Source of the DNA: Myxococcales bacterium
GTDB taxonomy: Bacteria; Myxococcota_A; Polyangia; Polyangiales; Ga0077539
Assembly (NCBI GenBank): GCA_016792845.1
Contig: JAEUKH010000049.1
Location: forward strand, 62,001-126,000
Length of the DNA stretch: 64,000 bases
Reading direction: 5' to 3'
The notes beneath the pieces are model-generated. The model was not told where the DNA came from and did not search any database. It saw only the letters and a program-made list of their open reading frames with translations. Shown in pieces: positions 6,870 through 16,027 of the stretch. Positions within the stretch are counted from its first letter, which is position 1. The number at the start of each line of letters is the position of its first letter. Made by a program: the position numbers and the translations under genes.

Positions 6870-9560
6870 ATGAACCGTACCCGTCTCGCTTCACTTCTGA
6901 CCCTCGGCTTGGGCATCGCACTTCCGGGGCTCGCGCGGGCCCAGATCGGCGCGACCACGCCGCAAGATCCGACCCCTACACCGGGCACCCCCACGGGCTC
7001 GGTGGCGCCGCGCCTGCGGCAGTTTGTGCAGGCTCCTTACCCTGCCGAGGCCCTCGCGGCGAACGCCGAGGGCGCGGTGCTCTTGCAGCTCACCCTCGAC
7101 GCCGAGGGCCGCGTCACCGAGGCGACGGTGGTGCAGGGCCTCGGGCACGGGCTCGACGAGGCCGCCCTCGCCGCGGCCCGTCAGTTCGTCTTCGAGCCCG
7201 GGCGTCGCGACGGGCAGGCCGTGCCCGCGATGCTGCGCTACCGCTATCGCTTTCGCTTGAGCGAGGGGCGCGCTGCGGCGACCCCGCGGCCGCGGGCGGT
7301 GCTACGCGGGAGCCTCCGCGCCGAGGGCGACCAGCCCGTGGCCGGGGCCACCTTGATGCTCACCTTGCCCGACCGCGCGACGCGCACGGCGACCACCGAC
7401 GCGGCGGGGGCGTTTCGCTTCGAGCTCGACGCCGTGGGCGCGGTCACCGTGGCGGTCTCGGCCGAGGGCTACACCGCGTACGAGAGCGAAGAGACGCTGG
7501 CCGAGCGCGACGACGTGTCGGTGATCTACCGGCTCCAGCGCCCGCGGGTCACGGCGACGCCCTCAGGGCCTGCCGCGCAGGGCGGCCCCCGCCCGGCGAA
7601 CGGCGACGACGAGGGCGACGAGGTGCAAGAGGCGGTGGTGCGCGGGCAGCGCCGTCGGCAGCGCGAGGTCACCCGTCAGAGCCTGGAGTTTCGAGAGATT
7701 CTGCGTATGCCCGGCACCGGCGGCGACGCGCTGAGGGCGGTGCAAAACTTCCCCGGGGTGGCGCGGGCGATCAACGGGCTCTTGATCGTGCGCGGCTCGA
7801 CGCCGCAAGACACGCAGATCTTCGCCGACGGCACGCTGATCCCGCTGGTCTACCACTTCGGCGGCCTCTCGGCGGTGATCAGCACCGAGCTCCTCGACCG
7901 CATCGATTTCTACCCCGGCAACTACTCGGCGCGGTACGGCCGCGCCCAGGGCGGCATCGTCGACGTGGGCTTCCGCTCGCCGCGTCGGCAGGGGTACCGC
8001 ATCGTCGGCAACATCAACCTCATCGACGCGAGCCTCTTCGTCGAGGGCGCGATCACGCGCAACCTCTCCTTCGCGGCGAGCTTCCGGCGCAGCTACATCG
8101 ACGCGACGCTGGGCTTCTTCCTCGACGCCGTCAGCGCGGTGACCTTCAACTCGCTGCCGGTCTATTGGGACTATCAAGGCATTCTCGAGTGGCGCCCGAC
8201 GAGCCGCGACAGGGTGCGCCTCGCGGCCTTCGGGAGCAACGACAGCCTCTCGCTGGTGCTCAACGACCCGCCCGAGAACGCGCCGCGCTTCTCAGGCGGA
8301 TTCTCGTCGAACACGGGCTTTCACGCGGTGCAGCTCCTCTGGGATCGCACCTTCACGAGCCGCCTCTCGCAGCGCACCATGGCCTCGCTGAATTGGAACA
8401 ACATCAATTTCGGCGGCGGCGAGGTCTTCGGCCTCGACCTCGGGTTCTGGCAGCTCACGGGCCGCAGCGAGCTCTCGTATCAAGCGAGCCGGCAGCTCCG
8501 CAGCAACTTCGGCATCGACATCTTGGGCGGCCCCGCCACCATCCGTTTCAACGGGGTGCGCGCGCCCACCGAGGGGCAGACCTTCGACCCGCAGAACCTC
8601 CAGCGGGTGGCCACCAACACCACCGACAACCTCTACCGCCCGGGCGCCTACGCCGAGCTCGAGATGACCCCCAACACGCGGCTGCGGGTGATCCCCGCGG
8701 TGCGCCTCGACTACGCCCGCGACGCGGGGCGGAGCTGGGCCGTTCAGCCCCGAATGAGCTTCCGTTGGGAGTTTCTGCGCGACTGGTTCGTCAAGGGCGG
8801 GGTGGGTGTCTACAATCAACCGCCGCAGCCCAATCAGAGCAGCGCCGCGCGCAACTCGTGGGCGCCCGACACCCTGGTGGGCAACCCCAACCTGATGATG
8901 CAGCGCTCGATCCATTACGGCCTCGGGGTCGAGCACAACTTCTCGCGCATCGTCTCGGCGAGCGTCGAAGGCTTCTACAAAGACCTCGACGACCAGATCG
9001 TGTCGCAGAGCGCCGCGGGCATGCCGCCCTACACCAACGTCGGCACGGGGCGCATCTACGGCGCCGAGATCCTCTTGCGGCACCGCCCCTCGTCGCGCTT
9101 CTTCGGCTGGCTCGCGTACACCATCAGCCGCAGCGAGCGGCGCGACGCGCCCTTTCAGCCGTATCGCATCTTTCAGTTCGACCAGACCCACATTCTCACC
9201 CTAATTGGGAGCCTCAGGCTCGGCCGCGGGTGGGAGATCGGCGGTCGCTTCCGCTTCGTCACGGGCAACCCCACGACCCCCGTGCAGGGCGCGCTCTTCA
9301 ACGGCGATACGGGCACGTATACGCAGATCCCCGGGCAGCCGTTTACGGTGCGCAACGCGCCCTTTCACCAGCTCGACATCCGCATCGACAAGACCTGGCA
9401 GCTTCAGCGTCGAGGCAGCATCAACCTCTTCCTCGAAGTGCTCAACGTCTACAATCGTACCAACCCTGAAGGCGTTCAATACAACTACAACTTCACGCAG
9501 TCTGCGACGGTGGGGGGCATCCCCTTCTTCCCCAACCTCGGGCTGCGCGTCGAGTACTGA
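6870..9560 (+). CDS. TonB C-terminal domain fused to TonB-dependent outer membrane receptor
   Basis: 896 residues from the ATG at 6870, with a signal peptide ending LARAQ (about 1-25). Residues about 45-130 are a TonB_C-like module (YPAEALAANAEGAVLLQLTL, then LDEAALAAARQFVFEPGRRD). Next is a carboxypeptidase-regulatory/CnaB-like beta domain (about 140-215). After a charged RGQRRRQREVTRQ segment comes the plug domain (GDALRAVQNFPGV, LLIVRGSTPQDTQIFADG, ARYGRAQGGIVDVG), then a long Tyr/Arg/Asn-rich beta-barrel ending in the aromatic LGLRVEY. Ordinary receptors receive energy from a separate TonB; here the periplasmic TonB module is part of the receptor. An operon partner lipoprotein follows after 3 bp. 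The transported substrate cannot be read. Confidence 0.9.
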   Translation: MNRTRLASLLTLGLGIALPGLARAQIGATTPQDPTPTPGTPTGSVAPRLRQFVQAPYPAEALAANAEGAVLLQLTLDAEGRVTEATVVQGLGHGLDEAALAAARQFVFEPGRRDGQAVPAMLRYRYRFRLSEGRAAATPRPRAVLRGSLRAEGDQPVAGATLMLTLPDRATRTATTDAAGAFRFELDAVGAVTVAVSAEGYTAYESEETLAERDDVSVIYRLQRPRVTATPSGPAAQGGPRPANGDDEGDEVQEAVVRGQRRRQREVTRQSLEFREILRMPGTGGDALRAVQNFPGVARAINGLLIVRGSTPQDTQIFADGTLIPLVYHFGGLSAVISTELLDRIDFYPGNYSARYGRAQGGIVDVGFRSPRRQGYRIVGNINLIDASLFVEGAITRNLSFAASFRRSYIDATLGFFLDAVSAVTFNSLPVYWDYQGILEWRPTSRDRVRLAAFGSNDSLSLVLNDPPENAPRFSGGFSSNTGFHAVQLLWDRTFTSRLSQRTMASLNWNNINFGGGEVFGLDLGFWQLTGRSELSYQASRQLRSNFGIDILGGPATIRFNGVRAPTEGQTFDPQNLQRVATNTTDNLYRPGAYAELEMTPNTRLRVIPAVRLDYARDAGRSWAVQPRMSFRWEFLRDWFVKGGVGVYNQPPQPNQSSAARNSWAPDTLVGNPNLMMQRSIHYGLGVEHNFSRIVSASVEGFYKDLDDQIVSQSAAGMPPYTNVGTGRIYGAEILLRHRPSSRFFGWLAYTISRSERRDAPFQPYRIFQFDQTHILTLIGSLRLGRGWEIGGRFRFVTGNPTTPVQGALFNGDTGTYTQIPGQPFTVRNAPFHQLDIRIDKTWQLQRRGSINLFLEVLNVYNRTNPEGVQYNYNFTQSATVGGIPFFPNLGLRVEY

Positions 9561-9563
9561 GCC

Positions 9564-10484
9564 ATGGCACGACTTCGCACCCCTGCTCTCTTCTTGACCG
9601 CCCTCGGCCTCGTCTCGGGTTGCGGCGACGCGCTCTCGCCCGCGTGGCGCATCGAGGCCTTTCGCATCTTCGGCGCCCGCATCGAGAACACCACCCGCGG
9701 CGGCGAGCCGAGCGTCTCGGAGGTCGCGCCGGGCGAGAGCGTGCGCATCCGGCTCTTTACGGGCGACGCGAGCGCGATGCCGAGCCCGCCGACTGTGATG
9801 TGGGTGTTCTGCCCGCAGACCCAGCGAACGGGCCTGAGCGTCGGGTGCAGCCCCGCCACGGCCATCGTGCAGATGGGGGCCGAGATCAACCTCGTGGTGC
9901 CGACGGCCGAGTACAGCCGCGATCCGCAGAACCGCGCGCGGCTCCAGGGCATCGCCATCGCGTGCGCGAACGGCACCATCGGCTTCGACCCGCAGACGAT
10001 GTTCCCCCGCTGCGAGGGCCCGGGCAGCACCGGGTGGACGATGACCCGCTCGCTCATCGTGCGCCTCGACGAGACCGTGCCGGCCAACCGCAACCCGCAG
10101 CTCCGCCGCGCGATGTTCGTCGACGGCAGCGCCGAGACCGAGCTCGACCCCGCCACCCCCGTGCGGGTGCCGCGCTGCGCCGCCGACCCGTGCCCGACCC
10201 GCACCGTGCGCCTCGAAGTGAGCGCCGAGACGCGCGAAATCTACGAGACCTTCAACAACGCCGGCGACCGCATCATGCAGCCCGAGCGCATCGTGTTCGG
10301 GTTCTTCACCGACAAGGGCACGCTCTCGAGCGCCTTCCGCACTGACACCGCCGAGCGCCCCATGGGCCCGATTCAGAACACCTGGACGGTGCCGCGCGAG
10401 CCCGGCACGGTGCGCTTCGTCTTCACCGCCCAAGACCCCCGCGGCGGCTTCGACCTCGTCGAGCGCACCGTCGTCGTCGAGTGA
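9564..10484 (+). CDS. Hypothetical lipoprotein, partner of the TonB-fused receptor
   Basis: 306 residues. A lipoprotein signal is clear: MARLRTPALFLTALGLV then lipobox VSGC. The mature part has no family that I recognise. It contains paired cysteines (VFCPQTQ, VGCSPAT, IACANG, PRCEGP, PRCAADPCPT) and regions that look like beta-sandwich or Ig-like domains (EVAPGESVRIRLFTGD, ERIVFGFFTDKGTLSS, RFVFTAQDPRGGFDL). It starts 3 bp after the receptor stop codon, so it is co-transcribed and may be translationally coupled. By analogy with SusD/SusC-like pairs it may bind the substrate at the cell surface, but there is no sequence similarity to SusD that I can see. Confidence 0.75.
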   Translation: MARLRTPALFLTALGLVSGCGDALSPAWRIEAFRIFGARIENTTRGGEPSVSEVAPGESVRIRLFTGDASAMPSPPTVMWVFCPQTQRTGLSVGCSPATAIVQMGAEINLVVPTAEYSRDPQNRARLQGIAIACANGTIGFDPQTMFPRCEGPGSTGWTMTRSLIVRLDETVPANRNPQLRRAMFVDGSAETELDPATPVRVPRCAADPCPTRTVRLEVSAETREIYETFNNAGDRIMQPERIVFGFFTDKGTLSSAFRTDTAERPMGPIQNTWTVPREPGTVRFVFTAQDPRGGFDLVERTVVVE

Positions 10485-10490
10485 CGCCGC

Positions 10491-11213
10491 TCAGCGGCTG
10501 AGCGAGCCCCGCAGCACAAAGCCCGACGCGAAGGCCGCCATGAGGATGGCCCAGTAGAGGGCAGGGTGCGCGCGTTCGAGCCCCGTCGGGAGGTTCATCC
10601 CGAGGATCGAGCCCACCGCCGTGACGGGGAAGAAGAGCGCCGCCAGGAGGTTCAACCGATGCTGCGCGTCGAGGGCCTTCTGGCCGAGCGCGGCCTGCGA
10701 CTCGGCGTTGCGCGCGATGGTGAAATTGAGGGCGTTCTGCGCGTCGGTGACCACCAGCTCGGCGCTCCGTTCGAGCTCGTGGGTGGTGTCGCGCAGGGCG
10801 ATCACCTCGCGGTCGTCGACGTGGTCGCGGGCTTCTTGCATGGCCCGCGCGAGGTTGCGCGCGGCGCGGCTCACGGGGTTGGCGTGGTTCAACACATGAA
10901 AGAAGTCTTGCGCCGATTTGCCGCTGTCGACCCGCCGGTCGAGCTCGGCGATGCACTGGTGGTAGGCCTCGATCACCCGGCGGAGCGCGGGCAGCGCGTT
11001 CATGTCGCCGCTCGGGGGCGAGCGCCACGCGCCCTCGCGGTCGCGCCAGAAGAGCTTCGCGCTACGGGCGCTCTCATCGGCCTGCGGCACGTCGTACACG
11101 ATCAGCAAGAGGTGGCCCTCTTCGCAGATCGCGCGCTGCTTGCCGGCCTCTTTGCCGACACGCTGACGCACCCGCTCGGGCACCGACCAGCCCTCGGGAA
11201 TGATGTTCGCCAT
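10491..11213 (-). CDS. CorA-like divalent cation transporter family protein (short)
   Basis: 240 residues; the ATG at 11213 is preferred over an adjacent TTG. The CorA signature is near the C-terminus: a helix LNLLAALFFPVTAVGSILG leads into GMN at 205-207, then a second helix (about 218-236). The N-terminal cytoplasmic part is helical and charged. CorA proteins form pentamers that pass Mg2+ or other divalent ions, with GMN at the pore mouth. Typical members have 300-370 residues, so the alpha/beta cytoplasmic domain is much reduced here, although the long helix before TM1 is kept. Whether it is a channel or a regulator is unclear. It converges on the lipoprotein gene. Confidence 0.72.
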   Translation of the reverse strand: MANIIPEGWSVPERVRQRVGKEAGKQRAICEEGHLLLIVYDVPQADESARSAKLFWRDREGAWRSPPSGDMNALPALRRVIEAYHQCIAELDRRVDSGKSAQDFFHVLNHANPVSRAARNLARAMQEARDHVDDREVIALRDTTHELERSAELVVTDAQNALNFTIARNAESQAALGQKALDAQHRLNLLAALFFPVTAVGSILGMNLPTGLERAHPALYWAILMAAFASGFVLRGSLSR

Positions 11214-11271
11214 CAATGTTCAACCCCCAGTGAGCAGACCCCCACGGCGCCGCTCGCCCGGGGCGTTAGGG

Positions 11272-12759
11272 TCATTCTTCGCGGTTGTCAATCTGCGCGC
11301 GCTGAAGCACACCCGAGTAATCAATGTAGACCGTCTTCACTTCAGTGAAGAACTCGTACGGCGCCCATCCGCCCTCGCGGTGCCCGTTGCCCGTCGCCTT
11401 CACACCCCCAAAGGGGAAGTGCGCCTCGGCGCCGATGGTGGGCGCGTTGACGTAGGTGATGCCCGCCTCGATCGACTCGACGGCGCGAAAGGCCGCGTTG
11501 ATGTCGCGGGTGTAGATCGACGAAGAGAGCCCGTACTCGACCTCGTTGGCGATCGAGAGGGCCTCGTCGAGGTCGGCCGCCGTGAGCACCGCGAGCACCG
11601 GCCCGAAGACCTCGGTGAGCGCCAGGGTCGAGCCGCGCTTGACGCCCGAGACCACAGTGGGCGGGTAGAACGTGCCCGGCCCCGGGGTGAGGGCGCCGCC
11701 CGTTTCGAGGGTGCCGCCTTCGGCCACGCCGACGCCCACCAGGTGATGGATGCGCTGCCGCTGCGCCTCGCTCACCACGGGCCCGACCTCGACCGCGGGG
11801 TCGGCCGGGTTGCCCACCTTGAGGGCCTCGGCGCGGGCGATGAGACGGGGCAGGAGCGCCCCCTCGACGCCCCCGACGGCGATGAGCCGCGAGGTGGCCG
11901 TGCAGCGCTGACCGGCGGTGCCGAAGGCGCCCCAGAGGATGCCGTCGACGGCGAGGTCGAGGTCGGCGTCGGGCATCACGATCACAGGGTTTTTGCCGCC
12001 CATTTCGAGCGACACGCGCTTGAGCATGCGGCCGCCCGTCTCGGCGATCTTGCGGCCCACGGCGGTGCTGCCCGTGAAGGTCAGCATCGCGATCGCGGGG
12101 TGCTCGACGATGGCCGCGCCGACCTCTTCGCCGAGCCCGTGCACCACGTTGAGGACCCCCGCGGGGAGCCCAGCGTCCCAAAGGCATTGGGCGAAGAGAA
12201 AGCCGCTCTCGGGGGCCTCTTCGGCGGGCTTCCACACGATGGTGTTGCCGCAGACGAGGGCGGGCAAGATCTTCCAACTTGGGACGGCGACGGGGAAGTT
12301 CCACGCGGTGATGACGCCGACGGTGCCGACGGGGCGCCGCAGCGTCAGGCCCATCTTGGCCACGAGCTCGCTCGGCGCCGTGTGCCCGAAGAGCCTCCGC
12401 CCCTCGCTGCCCGCATAAAACGCCGTATCAATGGCCTCTTGGATGTCGCCCCGGGCCTCTTCGAGGCGCTTGCCCATCTCGGCCGCCATCACCTTCGCGA
12501 TGGCCTCTTTGCGCGCGACCATCAGCGCCGCGGCGCGAAACAGCACCTCGCCCCGCACCGGGGCAGGCGTCCGGCTCCACGCCCCGAAGGCCGCCCGGGC
12601 CGCCTCCGCAGCGCGGTCGACGTCTTCACGCGACGAGCGCGGCGCGAGGGCCACCACGCTGCCGTCTGCGGGGTTGTACACGGGCAGGGTCGCCCCCGAG
12701 AGGGCCTGACAGAGTGAGCCTGCGATATGATTGTGGAGTGTGCGAGGGGCCGTGCTCAT
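11272..12759 (-). CDS. NAD(P)+-dependent aldehyde dehydrogenase
   Basis: 495 residues, a full-length ALDH superfamily enzyme that oxidises an aldehyde to a carboxylate. Visible motifs are WNFP with the substrate-orienting Asn153, the FTGSTAVGR nucleotide-binding turn, catalytic general base Glu252 in SLEMGGKNP, and nucleophile Cys286 in GTAGQRCTATSR. Near the C-terminus is EVFGPVLAV, and the tail contains PFGGVKATGNGHREGG. The overall pattern is nearest to semialdehyde dehydrogenases (alpha-ketoglutarate, succinate or aminoadipate semialdehyde type), but I cannot fix the substrate. It lies 65 bp downstream of thrS on the same strand, with a hairpin between, so it may have its own promoter. 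Confidence 0.93.
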   Translation of the reverse strand: MSTAPRTLHNHIAGSLCQALSGATLPVYNPADGSVVALAPRSSREDVDRAAEAARAAFGAWSRTPAPVRGEVLFRAAALMVARKEAIAKVMAAEMGKRLEEARGDIQEAIDTAFYAGSEGRRLFGHTAPSELVAKMGLTLRRPVGTVGVITAWNFPVAVPSWKILPALVCGNTIVWKPAEEAPESGFLFAQCLWDAGLPAGVLNVVHGLGEEVGAAIVEHPAIAMLTFTGSTAVGRKIAETGGRMLKRVSLEMGGKNPVIVMPDADLDLAVDGILWGAFGTAGQRCTATSRLIAVGGVEGALLPRLIARAEALKVGNPADPAVEVGPVVSEAQRQRIHHLVGVGVAEGGTLETGGALTPGPGTFYPPTVVSGVKRGSTLALTEVFGPVLAVLTAADLDEALSIANEVEYGLSSSIYTRDINAAFRAVESIEAGITYVNAPTIGAEAHFPFGGVKATGNGHREGGWAPYEFFTEVKTVYIDYSGVLQRAQIDNREE

Positions 12760-12810
12760 GTCTCTGCCGACCCTCTACCGCACACGGCCCGCACGCGGCA
12801 CCGCGAAATG

Positions 12811-12827
12811 TGACGCGCAGCGCGTCA
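12811..12827. terminator. Short hairpin at the thrS stop codon
   Basis: TGACGCG (12811-12817) and CGCGTCA (12821-12827) form a 7-bp stem with a CAG loop, and the stem includes the thrS stop codon. There is no T-run, so it is only a possible terminator or mRNA-stabilising end between thrS and the aldehyde dehydrogenase gene. Confidence 0.3.
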
Positions 12828-14819
12828 GGCAGACTTTCGCGCCGGAGGCTGCGCGGCCTCAAGGAGCTTCGCCGTGAGGTCGGCGGCGGCGAAGAACCCG
12901 AGGTCGGTGCGGCCCTTGCGGAGCGTCGCGCCTTGCTCGGTGACCTCTTTGTCGCCAATGACTCCGATGAAGGGCACGCGCAGCACCGAGGCCGCGCGGA
13001 TCTTCGCGCCGAGCTTGTCGCTTGAGTCATCGAGGAGCACCCGAAGGCCCGCCGCGCGGAGGCTCGCCGCGAGGGTGCGCGCATACTCGAGGTGCTTGTC
13101 GCTCACGGTCACCAGCACCACCTGCTCGGGCGCCAGCCACGCGGGGAACCAGCCCGCCGTGTGCTCAATAAACACCGAGAGAAAGCGCTCGATGGAGCCG
13201 AGCACCGCGCGGTGCAACATCACGGGCCGGTGGGCCGAATTGTCGCTCCCGACGTACTCGAGCTCGAAGCGCTCGGGGAGGTTGAAGTCAACCTGGATGG
13301 TGCCAAGCTGCCACGAGCGGCCGATCGCGTCGGTGACGTGGAATTCGAGCTTGGGTCCGTAGAACGCGCCCTCGCCCGGGGCGAGGTCGAAGGTGCGACC
13401 CTTGGCCACCACCGCGTCGGCGAGGGCCTTCTCGGCGGCGTCCCAGTTGGCGATTTCGCCGAGGTACTTCTCGGGGCGGGTCGCCAAGGCGATGCGAAAG
13501 TTGGGCATTTCGAGGCCCGTGTAGACCTCTTCGAGGAGGTCGAAGAACGACGCGATTTCGCCCTGCATCTGTTCGAGGGTGCAGAAGATATGCGCGTCGT
13601 CTTGGCTGAAGGTGCGCACCCGCGAGAGCCCGTGGAGCGTGCCCGAGCGCTCATACCGATGCAGCCGGCCGAAGTCGGCGAGGCGCAGCGGCAGGTCGCG
13701 GTAGCTCTTCTTCTCGGCCCCGAACATCAAGCAATGCGAAGGGCAGTTCATGGCCTTGCAGCCTGACATGTAGCCCGCGCGGACGTCTTTGAGCGCCGTC
13801 GCGACCTCGGGCTCGACGGTGAAGATCTCGTCGACCTTGATGCCCTGCACCTTCTCGCTCCGCGCCGCTTCGAGGGCGTCGGTGCCGAGGGCGAGGAACA
13901 TGTTGTCGCGATAGTTCTCCCAGTGGCCGCTGGTCTCCCACAGGGCCTTGTCGAAGATCTGCGGGGTGATCACTTCAGAGTACCCGTATTTCGCGTACAG
14001 CCCGCGAATGTACGAGATCAGGCCGTTGTAGACGTGCGCGCCGCGAGGCAAGAAGAAGGGCGACGCCGGGGCGTACTCATGAAACATGAACAGCCCGAGC
14101 TCTTTGCCGAGCTTGCGGTGGTCGCGGGCCCGCGCCTCTTCGAGCTGCTTCAGGTGCGCGTCGAGGGCCTTCTGGTTCGGGAAGGCCGTGCCGTAGATGC
14201 GCTGGAGCATCGGGTTGTTCTCGTTGCCGCGCCAGTAAGCCCCGGCCACGCTGGTGAGCTTGATCGCCTGGAGGTACCGCGTCGACGGCACGTGCGGGCC
14301 CTCGCAGAGGTCGATCCATTCGCCGTGCTGGTAGTACGAGACCTCCTCGTCAGCGGGGATCGACTTCAGGATCTCAAGCTTGTACGTCTCGCCGAGCGAG
14401 CTGAAGCGCGCCTGGGCCTCGTCGCGGGTCACCCCGTGGCGCACGAAGGGCAAATCGGCGGCCACGATCTCGCGCATGGTCGCTTCGATCTTGGCCAGGT
14501 CTTCATCGCTGAAGCGCCCGTCGCGGCGGTCGAAGTCGTAATAAAACCCGTTGTCGATGGAAGGCCCGATGGTCACCTTCGTACCCGGGAAGAGCCGCTG
14601 CACCGCGTCGGCCATGACGTGCGCCGTCGAGTGCCGAATCACCGCCAGGGCCTTGGGGCTGTCAACATTGACCGCTTCGGCCGTCGTCTTCTCGCTGACC
14701 TCGATGGGTGTATGGAGGTCGACCAATTTGCCGTCGACCACAGCGGCGACGGTGTTGTTGGGGAGACGGTTGCGCTCTTTGAGAAGCTGGCCTGCGGTGG
14801 TCTTCATGGGTGTTGTCAT
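12825..14819 (-). CDS. thrS: Threonyl-tRNA synthetase
   Basis: 664 residues. It attaches threonine to tRNA-Thr and edits mischarged serine. Domains in order: a short TGS-like N-terminus, the editing domain with HSTAHVMADAVQRLFPG (HxxxH, about residues 83-87), then the class II catalytic core. The core has Zn-binding Cys in SGCKAMNCPSHCLMFG, class II motif 2 region LHRYERSGTLHGLSRVRTF, and motif 3 LHRAVLGSIERF. The anticodon-binding domain follows (QVVLVTVSDKHLEYARTLA). The TGS domain seems about 20 residues shorter than in E. coli ThrRS, as no upstream start in frame looks right. The usual infC-rpmI-rplT neighbours are absent. A plausible sigma70-type promoter lies upstream. Confidence 0.97.
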   Translation of the reverse strand: MTTPMKTTAGQLLKERNRLPNNTVAAVVDGKLVDLHTPIEVSEKTTAEAVNVDSPKALAVIRHSTAHVMADAVQRLFPGTKVTIGPSIDNGFYYDFDRRDGRFSDEDLAKIEATMREIVAADLPFVRHGVTRDEAQARFSSLGETYKLEILKSIPADEEVSYYQHGEWIDLCEGPHVPSTRYLQAIKLTSVAGAYWRGNENNPMLQRIYGTAFPNQKALDAHLKQLEEARARDHRKLGKELGLFMFHEYAPASPFFLPRGAHVYNGLISYIRGLYAKYGYSEVITPQIFDKALWETSGHWENYRDNMFLALGTDALEAARSEKVQGIKVDEIFTVEPEVATALKDVRAGYMSGCKAMNCPSHCLMFGAEKKSYRDLPLRLADFGRLHRYERSGTLHGLSRVRTFSQDDAHIFCTLEQMQGEIASFFDLLEEVYTGLEMPNFRIALATRPEKYLGEIANWDAAEKALADAVVAKGRTFDLAPGEGAFYGPKLEFHVTDAIGRSWQLGTIQVDFNLPERFELEYVGSDNSAHRPVMLHRAVLGSIERFLSVFIEHTAGWFPAWLAPEQVVLVTVSDKHLEYARTLAASLRAAGLRVLLDDSSDKLGAKIRAASVLRVPFIGVIGDKEVTEQGATLRKGRTDLGFFAAADLTAKLLEAAQPPARKSA

Positions 14820-14872
14820 CGCCCCGCGATCGGCAAAGTTGCGCCGCCTCGCCAGGGCCGCTCCAGCGCGAG

Positions 14873-14901
14873 GGCATATCGGCGCGAACGCGGTGCGTCA
14901 A
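14873..14901 (-). promoter_or_regulatory. Predicted sigma70-type promoter of thrS
   Basis: On the minus strand, TTGACG (14901-14896) and TATGCC (14878-14873) are separated by exactly 17 bp. This would start transcription near 14866 and leave a leader of about 45 nt before the thrS ATG. The -35 matches the consensus at five of six positions; the -10 is weaker. Confidence 0.45.
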
Positions 14902-14980
14902 GGCTCGGCGATGTTTCTGACGGTGGCAAAGCCGCCGAGGGTGGAGTATCGCGAGGCTCGAAACCCACCGACGGAGCGCC

Positions 14981-15916
14981 ATGACCCTGAAGCCATCGTC
15001 CTTGTTTTCAGCCCTCCCCGATCAAGTGTCGGTGTACGAGGTCTCGCCGCGCGACGGTTTGCAGAACGAGGCCGTGACGGTGCCCGTGACGGCGAAGGTG
15101 CGCTTGATCGAGGCCTTGGTCGCGTCGGGCATCCGGCGCCTTGAGGTGACGAGCTTTGTCTCACCCAAGTGGGTGCCGCAGCTCGCCGACGCCGAGCAGC
15201 TTTGCCGCATTTTGCCCCGGGTCGAAGGGGTCTCGTACTCGGCCTTGGTGCCCAACCGCACGGGCCTCGACCGCGCCCTCACCGCCGAGGTGCCCGAGGT
15301 CGCGGTGTTTCTCTCGGTGAGCGAGACCCACAACCGCAAGAACGTCAACCGCTCGACCGAGCAGAGCCTCGCGGGCTTCGAAGAGGTGGTCGGGCCCGCC
15401 GTGGCCGCGGGCTTGCGCGTCCGCGGCTACCTGTCGACGCTTTGGGGCTGCCCCTACGAGGGCGCCATCGACCCGCGGCGCGGCGTCGAGATCACCCGTC
15501 GGCTGCTCAAGATGGGCTGCTACCAGGTCTCGCTCGGCGACACCATCGGCGTCGGCACCCCACGGCAGACGCAAGAGATCGTGTCGATGTTTCTGAGCGA
15601 ATTCGCGGCGCCCTCGCTCGCGCTGCACCTGCACGACACCCGCGGCACCGCCCTCGCCAACATGCTCGTGGGCCTCGAGCTCGGCGTGCGCACCTTTGAC
15701 GCGTCGGTGGGGGGCCTCGGCGGCTGCCCCTACGCCCCCGGCGCCGCGGGCAACCTCGCCACCGAAGACCTCGTGTACACCCTCCACGGCATGGGCATCG
15801 GCACGGGCATCGACCCCGAGAAGCTGCTCGAAGCGGGCAGGGTGGCCGCGGCGGTGGTGGGGCGCGAGCTCCCGGGCAAAGTGCACAAGGCGGGCTTCCG
15901 CTCGCTGCGGCAGTGA
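14981..15916 (+). CDS. Hydroxymethylglutaryl-CoA lyase
   Basis: 311 residues, DRE-TIM metallolyase family. It cleaves HMG-CoA to acetyl-CoA and acetoacetate, the last step of leucine degradation. Motifs: EVSPRDGLQNE (metal and substrate Asp/Arg), EVTSFVSPKWVPQLAD, LSVSETHNRKNVN, SLGDTIGVGTP, LHLHDTRGTALANML (metal-binding His pair), and the family signature DASVGGLGGCPYAPGAAGN with the flexible catalytic Cys loop. These distinguish it from isopropylmalate and homocitrate synthases. It is divergent from thrS and no other leucine-degradation gene is adjacent. In myxobacteria leucine degradation feeds isovaleryl-CoA chemistry, but nothing here shows that link. Confidence 0.94.
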   Translation: MTLKPSSLFSALPDQVSVYEVSPRDGLQNEAVTVPVTAKVRLIEALVASGIRRLEVTSFVSPKWVPQLADAEQLCRILPRVEGVSYSALVPNRTGLDRALTAEVPEVAVFLSVSETHNRKNVNRSTEQSLAGFEEVVGPAVAAGLRVRGYLSTLWGCPYEGAIDPRRGVEITRRLLKMGCYQVSLGDTIGVGTPRQTQEIVSMFLSEFAAPSLALHLHDTRGTALANMLVGLELGVRTFDASVGGLGGCPYAPGAAGNLATEDLVYTLHGMGIGTGIDPEKLLEAGRVAAAVVGRELPGKVHKAGFRSLRQ

Positions 15917-16027
15917 GGCCGGTCTGCGCGCCCGCGGGCGCGGTGACGCTATTCGCTTGAAGCTCGAAGCCGGAGGTGGCGAACTCCTGGCGTCTCACAG
16001 TCTCGACGAGGAGCTTCGCGACCCACC

